Below, one piece after another: positions 10,801 through 17,322 of a stretch of 44,335 nt of DNA; the stretch's first letter is position 1, and the number at the start of each line of letters is the position of its first letter. A model generated the notes under the pieces. That model worked only from the letters and a program-made list of their open reading frames with translations, was not told the origin of the DNA and ran no database searches. Origin of the DNA: Paenibacillus pinihumi DSM 23905 = JCM 16419 (GTDB taxonomy: Bacteria > Bacillota > Bacilli > Paenibacillales > Paenibacillaceae); NCBI RefSeq assembly GCF_000422505.1, contig NZ_KE383864.1:1-44335 (forward strand). The letters run 5' to 3'. The position numbers and the translations under genes are program-made.

Positions 10801-13589
10801 CGTTGAAGCAAGTGCCGAACAACAAGTTCCCCCACTGCACCCAACCCGCCTGTAACCAGATACAATCCTTCATCGTCAAATGCCGGCTTTTGCTCTTTCA
10901 TTAAAGCTTCAGCATCGACTATTTCCAGAGCAGCAATGTAACGAATTGAGCCGGCATAGTACGCCATATCTCCGCCCATGCCAACCCTGAACTCTTCAAG
11001 TATCTGCTCGCTGTGCAGACCTGCATTAATATCCGAGAAATCGACCTGATGCGAAATGACAGCCGGATATTCTTGACTGCCAGCCCTCAGCATGCTCTCG
11101 ATAGTTGCTTTCTCATAGGCAATTGAAGTATTATCCCTGCTGCCGGCATAAGTTGTCGCCACAAGCAGGTTAACGGACAGCTCCTTTTCCGCAATGGCTT
11201 GATATAATGCGACAATAGCAAGAGAGCCTGTCCTTTGCGCCAGGCGTAATTGTCCAATCTCCTTCATTTCCGAATATGGAGTATAGTTCCAAAGGTGGAG
11301 CATATTGCGGATCTGTACCTTCGCCTGTTCCAGTTCAACAAATAAGGTGACGTAGTCTTCCATCCGGTCCGGATTAATTTCAAACGTAAATTGGTCTATC
11401 TGCTTGTAAGATTCACCAGGATAAATGAAGTAGACTTGCTTGTCCAAACCGGGCGAAACGGCAAGCTTCTCTGCGATTGAGTCAGCCAACCCCAACCGGT
11501 CTGAAAACATAATAAGCTCGTCCAGAAACTGCTTCTCTGTCAATTGCACAAGGCGCTGCTCTTTCCAGACTCTCTGAAAAAACCAGGAAGGAAGTGTATT
11601 TATTTCTAAATGGGTATTAACAAGCTTAATTTCATTGTGAAACTCTCCAGCTCTAAACCTCTTGACTAATTCGCTGTGTTGAATCTTGCCGGAGTTTGTT
11701 TTTGGGAAAGATTCTTTTGAAACTGGAATAAGATAAGTCGGCTCAATGCCAATGTGCTTCACAATATGATATTTAATATCTTCAACCACCTGCAAATAGA
11801 AGGAAGGATCATATATGTACGGGGTGAAAAAGAGTGCCAACTGATCCTCATGTTCCCCCGGAGCTGATATGGTAGCTGCTGCCGTAAAGGTTGTCTCTAC
11901 TCCGAACACTTCTTCCATGACCGCTTCAATTTCATAATTGAAGTGGTTTTTTCCGTTCAGGATAATCATATCCTTCTCGCGTCCGGTTAAAGTCAACACT
12001 CCATCCTGCAAAAAGCCCAAATCCCCTGTATTGAACCAGCCGTCTCCGACAAATGACTCTGAATTGGCAGTTGGATTAAGGTAATACCCATCCATTAAAT
12101 CAGGACCCTTTACTTGCAATCGCCCGATCTGACGCTCCCTTTTCAACTGGTTGTCTTGATCCACAATACGGATAGACATATTGGGAATTGGCCTGCCTAA
12201 TTCAACGAAGGATACACAGTTGATATGGTTTTCATTGATGACCTTAAGGGTGCTGCTCAAGCTCAACTTGTCAATATGATGAACCCCTGCCAACCGGTTC
12301 TGTTCCAAGCAGAATTCTTTTGAAAAGGTTACACCAGAAGATGTTTCCGACATCCCGAACGCAGGTGAAATTGCATTCGTCTTTAAACCGAATGGGGCAA
12401 GCAAATGTAAAAATGCATAGGCTGTCTTAGGCACAATACTTTCTGCTGCATTAATAATGTACCGCATAGAGGAAAGATTCCAGCTTTTTTGCTTCACATT
12501 TTCAGCCTCTGCTGCAACCAGTGCAAATGCAAAGTTCGGCGCCCAGCTCATCGAGGCCTGATATTTATCAATCAGTTCAAGCCATTGCAGCGGATCTGAC
12601 ATGAAGGTTTCCGTTGCAGCTATAACTTGCTTACAGCCCAAATAGACGGAAGTTAAATGAGAAAATACAATACCGCCCACATGATCCAAAGGCATCCAAT
12701 TCAACCATACCTCCCTGGACGACAGTTCAAAAAATGCAGAGACTGACTGCACCAAAGCCAATAAGCTTTTGTTTCGATGCTGCACACATTTCGGAATGCC
12801 AGTGCTTCCAGATGTCAGCAGGCTTAACGCAAAGCTTTCCAAGCCTTTCACCGGAAGTTCAGTCGCGAATTCACTCTGCTCTAAAACTTCAATGGCAAAC
12901 ACCCGAATTGCTGTAAAATCCATAAACTCTTCCAAAGCTTGCAGGTGCAACACATTAGCTTCATCCGACAGAATAGCGGGGTGTCCCAGCAGCTCCCAGG
13001 AATTATACAATTTATTCAAGGCGGCATTCTTCTCCGTATACGTTGGGGCCGCTCCAATAGGAGCAGGGATAAAGCCTCCCAAAATACATGCCCAGAACCC
13101 GGAAATAAAGTTAAAGTTGCTTTTGCACTGAAATAGTACATGCTCACCTGGGGATAGTCCGGCTATCTGCAGCCCTTTGGCAATTCGCCTGGCACGGTTC
13201 AACAATTCAGCATAGGTTACGAACAATTCGGAACTAGGTTCATCCAAAAAAGTAATACCTTTCCCTTCATGAGAGGCTGCTTTGAGCAATAAATCGGCAA
13301 GGGAATCCAGATTGTCATTCAACTCCAGGCGGATGCCATGACTTTCCGCAAAAGGAGCCAGTACGGATGACTGCTCCGTATTTCCAGGGATTGTCTCCTG
13401 AACGCCCACGGCACGGGAAGCAAGCTGATCCCCGGATTCCTCCAGCAAGTCGTTGACGTATATGGAGGCTGTCTTCTCGTAACCGCTCTGCACCAAAATC
13501 GTCGATATATTGAAACCGATGTTCTCCTGCAAATCCTTTTCAAGATTGGCAGCCATCGTATCACTTGAAAGATCTGAATTGAATTCCAT
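1833..13589 (-). CDS. Hybrid NRPS, AL-KR-PCP-C-A(Thr)-PCP-C-A-PCP-E (3918 aa)
   Basis: Domains in order (approximate residues): acyl/AMP-ligase 70-680 (LLTSGSTGIPK near 255; MPLDHVGG); ketoreductase about 900-1150 (VTGGLGAVG near 911, active-site Tyr in PYSASNRF near 1072); PCP with Ser in LGGNSL near 1279; C domain 1330-1760 (HHIIFDG near 1465); A domain 1780-2260; PCP (GGDSIKAI, Ser near 2333); C domain 2390-2820 (HHAILDG near 2550); A domain 2850-3340; PCP (GGDSILAI, near 3415); epimerisation domain 3460-3900 (HHLVVDGVSW near 3595, FNFLGEF). Aligning the first A domain with GrsA-Phe gives the specificity residues DFWNIGMVHK, the classic threonine code. The second gives D-V-T-N-F-A-I-V-Y-K, which I cannot assign. 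The last ~25 residues (LTTDALDAADLSSEELEALFE region) look like a donor docking (COM) helix for the next NRPS. The A-KR-T loading order is that of PksJ. An AAGGAGGG site lies 7 nt before the ATG. Confidence 0.95.
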   Translation of the reverse strand: MEFNSDLSSDTMAANLEKDLQENIGFNISTILVQSGYEKTASIYVNDLLEESGDQLASRAVGVQETIPGNTEQSSVLAPFAESHGIRLELNDNLDSLADLLLKAASHEGKGITFLDEPSSELFVTYAELLNRARRIAKGLQIAGLSPGEHVLFQCKSNFNFISGFWACILGGFIPAPIGAAPTYTEKNAALNKLYNSWELLGHPAILSDEANVLHLQALEEFMDFTAIRVFAIEVLEQSEFATELPVKGLESFALSLLTSGSTGIPKCVQHRNKSLLALVQSVSAFFELSSREVWLNWMPLDHVGGIVFSHLTSVYLGCKQVIAATETFMSDPLQWLELIDKYQASMSWAPNFAFALVAAEAENVKQKSWNLSSMRYIINAAESIVPKTAYAFLHLLAPFGLKTNAISPAFGMSETSSGVTFSKEFCLEQNRLAGVHHIDKLSLSSTLKVINENHINCVSFVELGRPIPNMSIRIVDQDNQLKRERQIGRLQVKGPDLMDGYYLNPTANSESFVGDGWFNTGDLGFLQDGVLTLTGREKDMIILNGKNHFNYEIEAVMEEVFGVETTFTAAATISAPGEHEDQLALFFTPYIYDPSFYLQVVEDIKYHIVKHIGIEPTYLIPVSKESFPKTNSGKIQHSELVKRFRAGEFHNEIKLVNTHLEINTLPSWFFQRVWKEQRLVQLTEKQFLDELIMFSDRLGLADSIAEKLAVSPGLDKQVYFIYPGESYKQIDQFTFEINPDRMEDYVTLFVELEQAKVQIRNMLHLWNYTPYSEMKEIGQLRLAQRTGSLAIVALYQAIAEKELSVNLLVATTYAGSRDNTSIAYEKATIESMLRAGSQEYPAVISHQVDFSDINAGLHSEQILEEFRVGMGGDMAYYAGSIRYIAALEIVDAEALMKEQKPAFDDEGLYLVTGGLGAVGELVVRHLLQRHRATIVLLGRTVLPPQEQWGSVIEQDSELAVPLLRYIELQKLTESGGKVEYQAVDVTNYDRIKELIEQYESSLQKQLSGVIHLAGVGIQTALTNCHDDQIEQLYNAKVYGTFILHQLLLDRPDSVFITTSSAETLDPGMMMGPYSASNRFVEAFAGHIRNTSSLRCQCFAWGMWDSLGMSHGNTAIQSMLMEKGFYPITAEKGILSFEIGSRLNQPVLYIGLNERKARIAQQLLHPPGQEYTFYAYLLASGDNKQAVQDLQANIQHFMMNRYPSVHYKIKFRMRNELPETATGQIDREALLQLELSLGYSEYTAPRNEAEERLARIWAKVLGKERIGIHDNFFALGGNSLRIIQMISIVQEQFGVRITIQDLFQSATIAELAGRAVHGHKNEQPLIPLVNRQGSLMVSQGQKQQWYFFKREPESPYYNTAFTLEIKGDLSVDHLTDSLQSIVNRHEVLQSFYTETDGELYSYVDRECGLNFSVQDLSGLTMDEQELRLHRLLQAETNKPFNLEQAPLYRFQLIKCSHDSHILFVVMHHIIFDGWSVGLFLNELADLYSHFAEQAPIVLPELPIQYADYAAWEGDFSNQPSYSSHLEYWSDRFTESVPVLDFPTDFTRPRVLSHEGKTIAIEIDSRLKACLIEIGRAEDCTLYVTLFAAFVALLHRYTHQEEMIIGSIVANRRVRQTQELIGYFVNTLPLSFHVSGDDTFAECLRKVKNEVLEVLDHGEAAFENIMERLPVQRDASRHPLFQLLFALHENYFEHTRMGKLQTRFSLLSTNTAKFDLALHAYPASDNIVLHLEYNTGLFSDSRMNAFLKYYTQMLEGISGNIDQPIGQISFIPPEEQAQLRSINDFHAIGYPHDVSLTDLFEQQVFRTPNHVAVCFGQNQLTYANLNERANQLARQLRLKGIEQEQFVGMIMDRSLEMIVGVLAVLKAGGAYVPIDPDFPEERIDYILKDCKAGILLTQSHLTAPAGFQGHTLNIDRAELYTGDGSNLPPVNRPENLAYVIYTSGTTGKPKGVLMEHRNVVRLFFNDRPLFNFRDTDVWTMFHSYTFDFSVWEMYGALLHGGMLVVVSKQTAQDPQQFLSLVNKHHVTVLNQTPTAFYGLLKEILHQGVTSLPLRYVIFGGEALAPIMLQEIAAVFPSIQYINMYGITETAVHVTFKKITSKEIDSNVSDIGQPIPTLKAYVMDSRLQLVPVGVTGELFIGGEGLARGYLNLPELTNEKFIHSPFADNERLYRSGDLVKMLPDGSLEYQGRMDHQVKIRGHRIELGDIESQLLRHPAVSETIVLARPNIIGNHELTAYIVSDRKLTKAEIRDYLNQRLPGYMIPSYFIQMDRIPLTANGKVDRKKLPNPDEQMDSGIQFEPPATEEEELLMGIWRERLAVEHFGVHDDFFILGGDSIKAIRMVTSINECLNSSIKIKDLYQYPTIRSLYTYMQSESVSEGEAGQWAIARDQILARWKKLKQDVCEAAQGQEEWSGKIADVYPMSDVQLGMVYHGLKNPDEAMYHDQFGYDLNVNLFNLQQLKNALKIVVESHPVLRTALCVDRFAEPVQIVFTEVPISIEMESLEMYSPFEQHQLIRRYFEDDKQAPFQIQQAPLWRVKVFSLGGHHVKVCVSCHHAILDGWSLAAFMTEWIQLYVQGNEASTRPVELHASPKDFILEQEELKNYDSYKAFWRQELEDYRRYEVSTSEDYSQQHSFVIHELDKPILNQLKDVVARKYRTNLKSILFSAYIAALNMFSYDNDLLVGLVEHCRPECEDGDRILGCYLNTVPFRTRIEEDWTWRDLLQSVQNKTIEMKTYGRLSLLEIYRCLGEAAQGENPLVDTMFNFVDFHVYEDLAETGLNDDYFSLDMELLHDRNHTLLDFTVSVTLDQCIIRIGSIWEPEKTRKLIAYFEKILYQFIHASEEKIDKAVLLSAEEYDNVVQTLNDTDIIFDSPPSLLQLFEERAAASPERVALVFGNEQLTYGELDRKTNQLAHYLREKGVQENSIVGIAAERSFEMLVGIIAILKAGGAYLPIDPNYPIERVRYILEHSGSALILTQLQWKSSYEQLNVDVFDLSDEALYTGDGGGLARIHKPDDLAYVIYTSGSTGRPKGVMIEHASLMNLLYTLEAEYPLEEADTYLLKTTFTFDVSITELFGWIVGEGKLVILPPDGEKDIMQLFASIQEHKITHLNFVPSMLQMMLQYEQLAYHLSSIKYVFVAGEAFPAELARKFRRMLPGARLENIYGPTEATVYATNYSIQDDSLTSVPIGRPLSNVKVYVVNKLGQLQPPGVPGELCIAGAGVARGYLNNKELTGRSFVQSPVSGSGKMYRTGDLVRWAEAGTLQYMGRIDLQVKVRGYRIEMGEIEQQMVEIEPVEQVAVVLKRDENGRAFLCSYYVSDQPLEVHTLRAHAGRALPNYMIPAYFVRLPQLPLTNSGKIDRKMLEQMPLVPEAGPTEDCSSQALSHLEEQLAEIWRGVFNNEVIRVSDSFYAMGGDSILAIQLSAKLNEQGFFISVGDILKHQSIANICSNVNLNRERRQYEQGLVRGEKPLTPIDYWFMDLNWSKPGHYVQTVQMDLTMVPIIDHMESSFRLLLEHHDGLRLNCNLEEKHIFYNEAHLATVFQIGVVDISQRQDKQAALQEVSKDLQRPFDLSNDLLIRASLIQVECNDWKLMASAHHLVVDGVSWRILLDDLFHIYRSLLQNRVPSLPAKTVSLQEYGNWLETYAKTMDFSEELAYWTTVQRTDFSIPSDLDTTEWQFKHFKSLEGVLNRQQTGSLKRIASRALSQASVQNVLLSSLVKSLKDWANTKEVIVDLESHGRHSDEINSSRTVGWFTSMYPARLSIPDDTDLKQQIQNVSRQLQAIPNQGFHYGILTYLTEQLPARKEVFKEVQFNFLGEFASSGHHELFSGFQLTADTDEDHEHFVKLDVTCWITDGLLTVALRYNSKSYLEATIRNLLDRYLFHIQTIIGELSEDDTHLTTDALDAADLSSEELEALFE

Positions 13590-13683
13590 TCGTTTTCCCT
13601 CCTTATATAGACCCTTTGATGAAGCAACAATCGCCTGACTAACTGCAGCTTATTTTTGTCAACAAGTCATTCTGTTTTCTGCA

Positions 13684-14403
13684 CTACTTGTTAACGTTAT
13701 CTGGATACAGCTGGTCATTTATATGTTGAATAACTTCCGGATAGCGGTCTCGAATAAAAAAATGCCCTCCCCCAATGGCAATGAATGAAGTGTCGGCATG
13801 GGTATAGTTCTCCCACAAAGAGATCTCCTTGGAAGTAATCTTGTCTGAGTCCCCGTAGAACACCGTAATCGGACAGTCCACTTTAGCTGACAAGTTCGCC
13901 TTATAGGTTTCGATGAGTTCGTAATCAGCCCGGATAATCGGCAGGAAGGCCTCCTGCAGAAACACAGATCTGACAAACTCTTCGTTCACCCCTCCATCCC
14001 TATACAGTTTCTCAAGTAAAGCCTCATCATTTAATTTAGAATATTTTTCAATCAGATGATTGCTACACGGTGAGCTTTTTGCTGATATAAAAAGTCGTTC
14101 AGGCGATGCAAAACCAGCCTCCATCAGCTTTTTTACCATTTCAAAAGCAATCAGTCCGCCCATACTATGTCCGAAGAAGCTATAACGTCTATTCCTGCCG
14201 ATGATCTCCATCACCTCAGCAACAGCTTGGTCAATTAACAAATCCATCCTGGTATGCAGAGCCTCGCCCAATTTTCTGCCTCTCCCCTGCAATTCAAAGG
14301 GAATCAAATCAATACCACCCGATCTCAGATAAGGCTGCCACTCATAATAAATCGCACTGGAGCCTCCAGCATAGGGGAAACAAATCAGTTTGATATTTGC
14401 CAC
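13684..14403 (-). CDS. Type II thioesterase of the NRPS operon
   Basis: This is a stand-alone alpha/beta-hydrolase of about 239 residues. It begins near LICFPYAGGS, has the nucleophile motif GHSMGG (Ser near residue 85), an Asp in FYGDSD and a late GGGHFF histidine: the full type II thioesterase pattern. Such enzymes clear stalled or wrongly loaded acyl groups from carrier proteins of NRPS/PKS lines. I chose the GTG at 14403 (VANIKLICFP) because AGTGAGGTG sits 7 nt upstream and homologues begin here. A longer open frame to 14526 would cross the leader terminator and is unlikely. The gene lies 94 bp upstream of the megasynthase, in the same direction, so it is the first structural gene of the operon. 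Confidence 0.92.
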   Translation of the reverse strand: MANIKLICFPYAGGSSAIYYEWQPYLRSGGIDLIPFELQGRGRKLGEALHTRMDLLIDQAVAEVMEIIGRNRRYSFFGHSMGGLIAFEMVKKLMEAGFASPERLFISAKSSPCSNHLIEKYSKLNDEALLEKLYRDGGVNEEFVRSVFLQEAFLPIIRADYELIETYKANLSAKVDCPITVFYGDSDKITSKEISLWENYTHADTSFIAIGGGHFFIRDRYPEVIQHINDQLYPDNVNK

Positions 14404-14442
14404 AGTATGCACCTCACTTAGTAAAAATTTTGGGGCCAAACT

Positions 14443-14476
14443 AAAAAAGCCCATTCCTTTCAAAGGAATGGCTTTT
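14443..14476 (-). terminator. Intrinsic terminator in the NRPS operon leader
   Basis: On the minus strand AAAAGCCATTCC, loop TTTGAAA, then GGAATGGGCTTTTTT forms a 12-bp stem with one bulged G and a six-T tail. It lies between loaP and the thioesterase start, so untreated transcription would stop before the NRPS genes. This is where a LoaP-type antiterminator would act. Confidence 0.8.
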
Positions 14477-14477
14477 C

Positions 14478-14526
14478 GTGGACATAGCTTCGCCCGTTCA
14501 TGAATATGAAAATGCAACATATCCAC
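14478..14526 (-). promoter_or_regulatory. Possible structured leader RNA just upstream of the terminator
   Basis: On the minus strand GTGGATAT (14526-14519) can pair with ATGTCCAC (14485-14478), eight pairs with one G-U. Inside it TTCAT and ATGAA can form a small hairpin. The element ends two bases before the terminator stem. LoaP proteins are known to need an RNA hairpin in the leader; whether this one is it is an inference from position only. Confidence 0.4.
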
Positions 14527-14611
14527 TACATTTAGTCAGATTTGATCTCAGAGTTATCCCAACGTACCGAAGCAGCGACTGGTTTTTCCCTGATGCTTTT
14601 TTTACAGATCT

Positions 14612-15193
14612 TTAATCACATACATATGGAGACAGTACTTCAATTCCGACATCTATGCCTGTTTGCTTACCTAAAAAATCCAGAACGATTCGGGCTCTTT
14701 TTTTGCGCTTGTCAATCTTCTTTATCATGGCTTCCTTGCCTTTTAAGGGACCTTTATAAACTTTCACTTTAGCGTTTTCCACATATATAGATGAATAGCT
14801 GATGATCTCGTCATGATCAATAAGTTGTATTATTAAAGCCATTTCCTTTTCATCGATTTGGGAGAACAATTCCGTTTGGGGATCTTCTGTTTCATGAGTG
14901 GTGTCGTCATATCTGATAGGATCACAATCATCGTAACGAAAATTATTAAGAAGTTTGTAATATCTCGGAATCTTTTTTAAGTCGTGGTAGGTCTTAACAT
15001 TCATTCGTGCCTTGATAAATACATATCCGGGAAATAACGTTCTGCACTTCTCGTAAATAACACCCTGTTTTCTTTCAATTAATTTACGCTTTGGTACTAT
15101 TGAGAGAATGGTTGATGGATCAAATTGCTTACGGATTTCGGAACGGACAAAATCTTCTTTTCCAGTTTCAACATGCAATGCGTACCATTTCAT
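14612..15193 (-). CDS. loaP: LoaP-type transcription antiterminator (NusG paralogue)
   Basis: A 193-residue protein with an N-terminal NGN domain (MKWYALHVETGKEDFVR; FPGYVFIKARM near residue 75) and a C-terminal KOW domain (KVYKGPLKGKEAMIKKIDKRKKRARI, residues about 145-170). That is NusG architecture, but the protein is divergent and AT-rich. LoaP proteins are NusG specialists, often encoded next to polyketide or peptide antibiotic operons, that travel with RNA polymerase and prevent termination in the leader and body of long operons. Here the gene directly precedes a leader terminator and an NRPS operon of more than 13 kb. The ATG at 15193 is fixed by an in-frame TAA immediately upstream. 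The AAAGGAG site is 14 nt away, longer than usual, which could keep expression low. Confidence 0.9.
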   Translation of the reverse strand: MKWYALHVETGKEDFVRSEIRKQFDPSTILSIVPKRKLIERKQGVIYEKCRTLFPGYVFIKARMNVKTYHDLKKIPRYYKLLNNFRYDDCDPIRYDDTTHETEDPQTELFSQIDEKEMALIIQLIDHDEIISYSSIYVENAKVKVYKGPLKGKEAMIKKIDKRKKRARIVLDFLGKQTGIDVGIEVLSPYVCD

Positions 15194-15207
15194 TTAATAC
15201 AATCAAT

Positions 15208-15246
15208 CTCCTTTACCATGTCTATTATACAATCTGAAAATGGTTA
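15208..15246 (-). promoter_or_regulatory. Candidate loaP promoter and RBS
   Basis: On the minus strand a perfect TATAAT (15229-15224) sits about 10 nt upstream of AAAGGAG (15214-15208). The -35 is only a T-rich stretch (CTTTTTT), a poor match at 16-17 bp spacing. No other promoter is obvious before the NRPS genes, so this may drive the whole operon. Confidence 0.5.
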
Positions 15247-15839
15247 AAAAAGATCGTCATTACCAAGATTAAGCGGCTGCTATATAAACAAGAGCGCCGA
15301 TTAATGCTATACAAGTCAGGTTCTGTATCCGATGAAAATCTTGCTATCAAAAAAGATGGAGTACAGCCCAGTATACAGCTATAATGCTTTAATGTTTTGC
15401 GATTATCAACAATGTGTGAACCCCTATTACATAAATTTAGAGAAACACAGTTCCGATGTGAATGATAAACGATTATTTTATATCAAAAACATAAATTATT
15501 ATTTTTTCCTTTTTAAGGACTTTATATAGAAGCCATTCTATCATAGTAAATCGACAGGAGTCAACCAAATTTTACCAACACATTTCGACACAGAGTGACT
15601 TTTAGAGTGTTGTTTCACCTATAAAAAATCTGTGAATTAGTTCTAAAATACTATCCATTCACAATCCCATTTAAATAAATTTCATTAATTGATTTCCTGT
15701 AAATATAAACAGAAGAAAGCGATAAACCTTATACCTATCAAATGAAAATGGTTTATAATGTAAAAAATACCATCACTATTCTCTCTTGCGTTAAAATAAA
15801 TTGTACAAAAAAAGGACCGCAACATAGAGAGCCCTGCAA
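15247..15839. other. AT-rich intergenic stretch
   Basis: No convincing gene, RNA or repeat is seen. Short open frames here lack a ribosome binding site and recognisable motifs. The composition is much more AT-rich than the flanks, and it separates the NRPS operon from the transposase remnant, so it may be a junction of transferred DNA. Confidence 0.5.
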
Positions 15840-16056
15840 AACGAATACGCTGCTTCAGCAAGCCAGACAATTAGCCGCATCGTTCCATGCGGAGCTGTAT
15901 AATCTTGTGCCTGAAGATCATCTGCTTCGCAGGATCCATGCAGCGGTGGACGTGCAAGCTTTCCCAATAAATGTCCGTCAAGGTACCTGTAGATCCCGAA
16001 GAGAGCATATCATCCACAAAGTGTTTGATGTTTCCCAGTACTGGTTTTGTAAAATA
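15840..16056 (+). pseudogene. Decayed IS1182-family transposase remnant
   Basis: In the plus frame starting at 15742, residues encoded at about 15856-15960 read QARQLAASFHAELYNLVPEDHLLRRI followed by HAAVD. This resembles the N-terminus of IS1182/DUF772-type transposases (S-F-x-x-x-L-Y-x-L-V-P-x-x-H-L-L-R-x-I). The similarity then ends, and another frame at 15975-16050 reads VKVPVDPEES...GFVK, reminiscent of an internal part of the same family. I infer a remnant with a large internal deletion. No complete transposase or terminal repeats are visible. The preceding 15250-15800 is very AT-rich. Confidence 0.45.
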
Positions 16057-16162
16057 AAACGGTAGCTTCCACCTTTTAAATTTTCCCTGAAAAGAAACTT
16101 TATCCCTATTTCATACGTCTAGTCATCGAAAGAATTATAGAAATCATTGGGAGGTCTTTCAT

Positions 16163-16594
16163 TTGCCAAAGCGGTTAATCGGAGCAGCAGCCATTATTCA
16201 AGATGCAGAAGGACGTGTATTGCTTGTCAGACATAGCTACGGGAAAAAAAATTGGGAAATTCCAGGCGGACTATCCGAGCAGGATGAATCTTCCGAGAAC
16301 ACCGCCATTCGGGAGGTTCAGGAGGAGACAGGGCTCGTTGTGACTGCAGGCCGGTTAACGGGGGTCTACTACGATCCCGAATATGACATGCACCATTTTG
16401 CCTTTATTTGCAGCTCAGCCGACCAGGAGCTTCCGAAAGCCTCCTCGGATGAAATCTTGGAGGTGCAATTTTGCGATGCAGATCATCTGCCGCGTCCGAT
16501 CAGTGACTTTACGGTACAACGAATCAAGCATGCCTTGCAGGCAAATCATGAGCAGCTCTTCCATGTTATCGGCCCGCGGCAGTGGCTTGAATAG
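16163..16594 (+). CDS. Nudix hydrolase
   Basis: A 143-residue single-domain protein with a perfect Nudix box, GLSEQDE-x7-REVQEETGL, at about residues 35-57 (G-x5-E-x7-R-E-x-x-E-E-x-G-x). Nudix enzymes hydrolyse nucleoside-diphosphate-linked substrates with Mg2+ held by the REXXEE glutamates. The substrate cannot be read from sequence. The start is TTG, supported by GGAGGT 7 nt upstream; residues MPKRLIGAAAII fit the first strand of the fold. It stands alone on the plus strand. Confidence 0.9.
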   Translation: MPKRLIGAAAIIQDAEGRVLLVRHSYGKKNWEIPGGLSEQDESSENTAIREVQEETGLVVTAGRLTGVYYDPEYDMHHFAFICSSADQELPKASSDEILEVQFCDADHLPRPISDFTVQRIKHALQANHEQLFHVIGPRQWLE

Positions 16595-16706
16595 GCTTGA
16601 GAATTTTCATCCCCCTACAAACAGTGACCGCAGCGATTGATGGGGCATCTCTCGGGTTGTGTCCGCGTAATATCCAGCATAGCATATCGGATATCAAGAG
16701 TTTACG

Positions 16707-17304
16707 ATGTACAGCAAGCTGATTGAACAGTTATTAATGAATAATTGGCAGACATTATCTACTTTATTTTATGGCGGCTGGGTGCTGCGCTTTGCAGACG
16801 GTTACACGTTTACAAAGCCTCACCAGCATACCGTATTTAAAATTACACCCCATACCTCCCCTGCAAATCTCGATCAGATTTTGGAGCAGAAGGGTTACTC
16901 GGTTAAAAATAAGTCGAATGTTCAAACTCTAAAGCTGGACAGCATCAAACAACCGGAATTGCACTCCTTTCAAATTGCTGAAAAACCTGATGCCGAGTGG
17001 ATTGAAAACTTTTGCCGGCTTAACGAGGATTCAACCGGGCATAAAAATACGATACTGCAGCTCTTGTCCAACATTAAGACAAAAGCCGGATTTATATCAC
17101 TCTATCATGACAACCAGGCAGTACCGGAATAAAGGATTCGCGGAACAGATGATACTGAATTTACTTCACTGGGGCAAAAACAATGGAGCTGCACACAGCT
17201 ATCTCGCTGTCTTGTCCGATAATCTGCCTGCACTGCGGCTCTACTCCAAGCTTGGATTTGAAGAACAGTATCCCTACTGGTACCGGGTTAAGGAATACAA
17301 CTGA
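16707..17304 (+). pseudogene. GNAT-family N-acetyltransferase, frameshifted
   Basis: The N-terminal frame (16707-17132) reads as a GNAT protein (YGGWVLRFADGYT, TVFKIT, LEQKGY) and stops at 17132 shortly after LYHDNQA. The C-terminal half, including the acetyl-CoA loop (Q/R-x-x-G-x-A, here QYRNKGFAEQM) and the LYSKLGFEEQYPYWYR ending, continues in a different frame from about 17115 to 17304. About 20 residues of the central strand before QYRNKGFA also seem to be missing. A second shortening may exist after ADGYT, where family members have a longer loop before TVFKIT. I read this as a disrupted gene; a sequencing error would explain the frame change but not the missing segment. Confidence 0.7.
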
Positions 17305-17322
17305 TGCCCATGCAGAATGAAT

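Noticed and set aside
13650..13690. AACAAGT/ACTTGTT inverted repeat between thioesterase and megasynthase as terminator
   Set aside because: Seven-base AT-rich stem with a long loop and no clear T-tract; at most a weak attenuator or processing site.
14404..14526. N-terminal extension of the thioesterase to 14526
   Set aside because: It would run through the leader terminator and lacks an RBS; the GTG at 14403 with AGTGAGGTG fits homologues.
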